From positions 1-8,697 of the forward strand of contig CALABN010000089.1 in the NCBI GenBank assembly GCA_937885735.1: a stretch of 8,697 nucleotides of DNA, in the 5' to 3' direction. Under the pieces are notes generated by a model that was not told the DNA's origin, did no database searches, and saw only the letters and a program-made list of their open reading frames with translations. This DNA is from an uncultured Bacteroidota bacterium (GTDB taxonomy: Bacteria > Bacteroidota > Bacteroidia > Bacteroidales > SZUA-534). The translations under genes were made by a program, and so were the position numbers. Each line of letters opens with the position of its first letter. The first letter of the stretch is position 1. Positions 6,643 to 8,697 of this stretch are shown piece after piece.

Positions 6643-7698
6643 ATGAGATTAAGATTTGTTTCATTGGTGTGTGCTCTTGCAATACCTTTTATAGGTTTCT
6701 CGCAAGAAATAGTCAATAATGATTCCACACTTATCTTGGCAGGTGACCAGGATGCAGAAGTGGCCTTCAATGCAGGCAACGATTTTGTAGCCCAACGCAA
6801 TTTCCAGGAGGCAATAAACAGTTTTACAAAAGCATTGTCTTTTAATCCGTCGTTTACAAAGGCGCTGATAAACAGAGGTTTTGCAAAATCAGAGTTGTCA
6901 GATTACAGTGGCGCAATCGCCGATTTTACAATGGCAATTGAGTTGGAGGAGTCGCCTTCGGCATATTACGGACGCGGTTTGGCATATTTCAACCAAAACA
7001 AGTCAAGCGAGGCATTGACCGACTTTGAAGACGCTATGATGGCTGGCTACAATGAGGCAAAGGTATATTATTACGCAGGTGTCGCATATTTTGAGTGTGG
7101 CAACTACGAGGAGAGTGTCAACAACCTGACACTTTCAATCACGCTCGATGGCAAAAACGCACAAGCCTACAACGACCGTGCCAGCGCAAAGCGTATGAAG
7201 GAAGACTACGACGGAGCAATTGCCGACTATCAATTGGCTATCAAGATTGACCCAAAGTTGGCCACGGCCTACAACAACCTTGCAAGCGCCCAACTTAAGA
7301 AGGGCAATGTCGACGAGGCCATTAGCAACTACGGACTGGCTATCAGCGTTGACCCTGAATATTACATCGCTTACAACAACAGGGCTCGCGCCAAATTCGA
7401 GAAGAACGATTTTGACGGAATGATTGCCGATTGCCAAAAGGCTATCCAGATTAATCCCGACTATGCATACTCATATAATAATATTGGTATCGCCCAAATG
7501 AAACAGAAGAAATATGACGAGGCTTTCCAATCGTTCAGCAAGGCTATTCAGTTGAACGCCGGTTTTGCCGAAGCATATCTTAATAGAGGCAGTTGCCAGG
7601 AAATGCAACGTAAGTTTGACGAGGCAGTGGCCGATTGGCGCAAGGCTTACGAACTTGGAATATCAAAGGCCAAAAACTACATTTCATTCTACGAATAA
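6643..7698 (+). CDS. exported tetratricopeptide-repeat protein
   Basis: A 351-aa protein. The signal peptide (about 1-20) ends in IGFS before Q21. From about residue 38 to 341 the whole mature chain is built of roughly nine 34-residue TPRs, with successive copies marked by QAYNDRA (174), TAYNNLA (208), IAYNNRA (242), YSYNNIG (276) and EAYLNRG (310). Canonical TPR positions (A/G at 8, Y/F at 11, A at 20, DP/NP before the next repeat) are well kept. TPR solenoids bind partner proteins or peptides; this one has no catalytic domain and would act in the periplasm or at the outer membrane. The gene ends 17 bp before an exported TPR-PD40 gene on the same strand, so the two are probably co-transcribed and may form a complex (inference). 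The central repeats are the most alike at DNA level. The partner cannot be told from sequence. Confidence 0.9.
   Translation: MRLRFVSLVCALAIPFIGFSQEIVNNDSTLILAGDQDAEVAFNAGNDFVAQRNFQEAINSFTKALSFNPSFTKALINRGFAKSELSDYSGAIADFTMAIELEESPSAYYGRGLAYFNQNKSSEALTDFEDAMMAGYNEAKVYYYAGVAYFECGNYEESVNNLTLSITLDGKNAQAYNDRASAKRMKEDYDGAIADYQLAIKIDPKLATAYNNLASAQLKKGNVDEAISNYGLAISVDPEYYIAYNNRARAKFEKNDFDGMIADCQKAIQINPDYAYSYNNIGIAQMKQKKYDEAFQSFSKAIQLNAGFAEAYLNRGSCQEMQRKFDEAVADWRKAYELGISKAKNYISFYE
7165..7500 (+). repeat. 102-bp periodic tandem repeats encoding TPR units
   Basis: The codon pair for Ala/Ser-Tyr followed by Asn codons recurs with exact 102-bp spacing: the Tyr codons are at 7168, 7270, 7372 and 7474. 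The first three copies share the near-identical string GC(C/T)TACAAC. This is in-frame repetition of the 34-residue TPR unit inside the gene, not a mobile or regulatory repeat. The similarity suggests internal duplication of the central units. Confidence 0.8.
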
Positions 7699-7715
7699 TA
7701 TAAAATATATTGATT

Positions 7716-8697
7716 ATGAAACGATTATATATAATTGCACTTGCAATCATTTGTAGTACTTCGGCATTTAGCCAGGATGTTCCGTTTGACAAGTCTTATT
7801 TCCCGACACAGAAAGATGCCTTCAAACAGGCTAATATGAATTACAAGGACGGTGATAGTTATTACAGCAAGGGCTATTACCACGAGGCTTTGCAATATTA
7901 TCTTGATGCACAGAGGTTTAATCCAAATTATTCGGTGTTGAACTACCGCATCGGTGTCTGCTATATGAACTTGCCAATGAAGTTCAAGAGTCTCGATTAT
8001 TTTGAAAAGGCATACCAATTACGTCGCGATGTGGCCGAAGACATTCACCTTATGCTTGCCAGAGGCTATCATCTGAACAGCCAGTTCGATAAGGCAATTG
8101 CAGAATACAAGGCTCATATGGCAGTCTTGTCGCCAGTTGACGCACCAGAAATGAAGCCACAATTGGAAAAATACATTGCTGAATGCGAGGTGGGCAAGAA
8201 GTTGATGGAGGACCCTGCTCGTTGCTTTGTCGATAACGCAGGTTCTGTTATCAATTCGCGTGACAACGACCACAGCCCGCTTATCTCTGCCGACGAGTCG
8301 ATGATGATTTTCACTTCAACACGCAACAACGGCCGTCCTGCCAATATGTTTGATGGACAATGCGATGAGGATATCTACATTACTTACAACACAGCAAAGA
8401 ATTGGGGCGTGCCGACACCAATAGGCGAGCCAATCAACACTCAATTCGACGATGCCACGGTAGGCTTGTTCCCTGATGGCCAGCAGTTGCTCATCTACAA
8501 CGGACGCAAGGGCAATGGCGATATTGAGGTTTGCCGTTTGAATGGTACCAAATGGGAATATCCAAAGGCAATGCCGAAGCCAATCAACTCTGACAGTCGC
8601 GAGACTTCAGCCTGCTTCTCGCCAGATGGACGCAGAATCTACTTCGTCAGTGACCGTCCAGGCGGTTACGGTGGCTCAGATATCTACGTATGCACCC
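7716..8697 (+). CDS. exported TPR-PD40 protein, 3' end beyond window (likely OmpA family)
   Basis: The frame from ATG 7716 stays open for 327 codons to the window end, so the gene is truncated by the edge rather than broken. The signal peptide (1-19) ends TSAFS before Q20. TPR-like helices cover about 35-135 (YYSKGYYHEALQYYLDAQ, YRIGVCYMN, LARGYHLNSQFDKAIAEY). PD40 propeller blades follow from about 185: SPLISADES (187-195), GLFPDGQQLL (250-259) and CFSPDGRRIYFVSDRPGG (300-317) with GGSDIYV. The layout is nearly colinear with the 820-aa OmpA protein on the other strand; ISADES falls at residue 190 here and 189 there. By analogy the missing part probably has more propeller blades and perhaps a regulatory beta domain and OmpA_C domain, but that is not visible. 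It starts 17 bp after the TPR gene, so co-transcription is likely. PorE-like function is possible but unproven. Confidence 0.9.
   Translation, partial: MKRLYIIALAIICSTSAFSQDVPFDKSYFPTQKDAFKQANMNYKDGDSYYSKGYYHEALQYYLDAQRFNPNYSVLNYRIGVCYMNLPMKFKSLDYFEKAYQLRRDVAEDIHLMLARGYHLNSQFDKAIAEYKAHMAVLSPVDAPEMKPQLEKYIAECEVGKKLMEDPARCFVDNAGSVINSRDNDHSPLISADESMMIFTSTRNNGRPANMFDGQCDEDIYITYNTAKNWGVPTPIGEPINTQFDDATVGLFPDGQQLLIYNGRKGNGDIEVCRLNGTKWEYPKAMPKPINSDSRETSACFSPDGRRIYFVSDRPGGYGGSDIYVCT

Noticed and set aside
6249..6800. A 183-codon open frame on the minus strand spanning the end of the methyltransferase-like gene, the intergenic gap and the start of the TPR gene
   Set aside because: It runs antisense to two well-supported genes, has no recognisable domain, and its composition is that of a reverse-frame shadow.

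Overview
The window looks like a chromosomal piece of a Bacteroidota (Bacteroidetes) genome, probably order Bacteroidales. The reasons are envelope proteins combining TPR, PD40 propeller and OmpA domains, A-rich start regions without clear Shine-Dalgarno sequences, and a promoter-like TAnnTTTG box in the central divergent intergenic region. No rRNA, tRNA, CRISPR array, transposase or phage gene is visible. Species cannot be told from the sequence.

Left half (minus strand, read 5672 -> 1): one tight operon of four complete genes, with possibly a fifth cut by the window edge. In order of transcription they are: (1) an 820-aa exported protein with TPR, PD40 beta-propeller, carboxypeptidase-regulatory-like and C-terminal OmpA peptidoglycan-binding domains; (2) a 183-aa periplasmic YfiR/DUF4154 protein; (3) a 754-aa hybrid histidine kinase with a CHASE8-like periplasmic sensor, HAMP, HisKA, HATPase, receiver and HPt domains; (4) a 114-aa STAS-domain (anti-sigma-factor-antagonist type) protein. 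Intergenic spacings are 5 bp, an 11-bp overlap, 10 bp and about 24 bp. This is the logic of the Pseudomonas YfiBNR system (OmpA-like outer component, periplasmic YfiR repressor, CHASE8-HAMP membrane enzyme), but the GGDEF diguanylate cyclase output is replaced by a multistep phosphorelay and a STAS protein follows. I consider this the most interesting content of the window.

Centre (5673-5747): a 75-bp divergent intergenic region carrying a good candidate Bacteroidetes promoter for the minus-strand operon.

Right half (plus strand): a 265-aa cytoplasmic protein resembling a divergent class I SAM-methyltransferase fold (5748-6545); a 97-bp gap; a 351-aa exported protein made almost entirely of about nine TPRs (6643-7698); and, 17 bp later, the first 327 codons of a second exported TPR-PD40 protein (7716 to the window end, still open). 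That last protein is nearly colinear with the N-terminal half of the 820-aa OmpA protein, so two related TPR-PD40 envelope proteins sit on either side of the divergent region. The architecture resembles PorE of the type IX secretion system, but no core T9SS gene is present to support that role.

Proposed working model (inference): the OmpA/PD40 protein monitors the outer membrane or peptidoglycan and sequesters or releases YfiR. YfiR acts on the CHASE8-like domain of the kinase. The kinase signals through its own receiver and HPt domains to an unlinked regulator, possibly ending in STAS-based partner switching.
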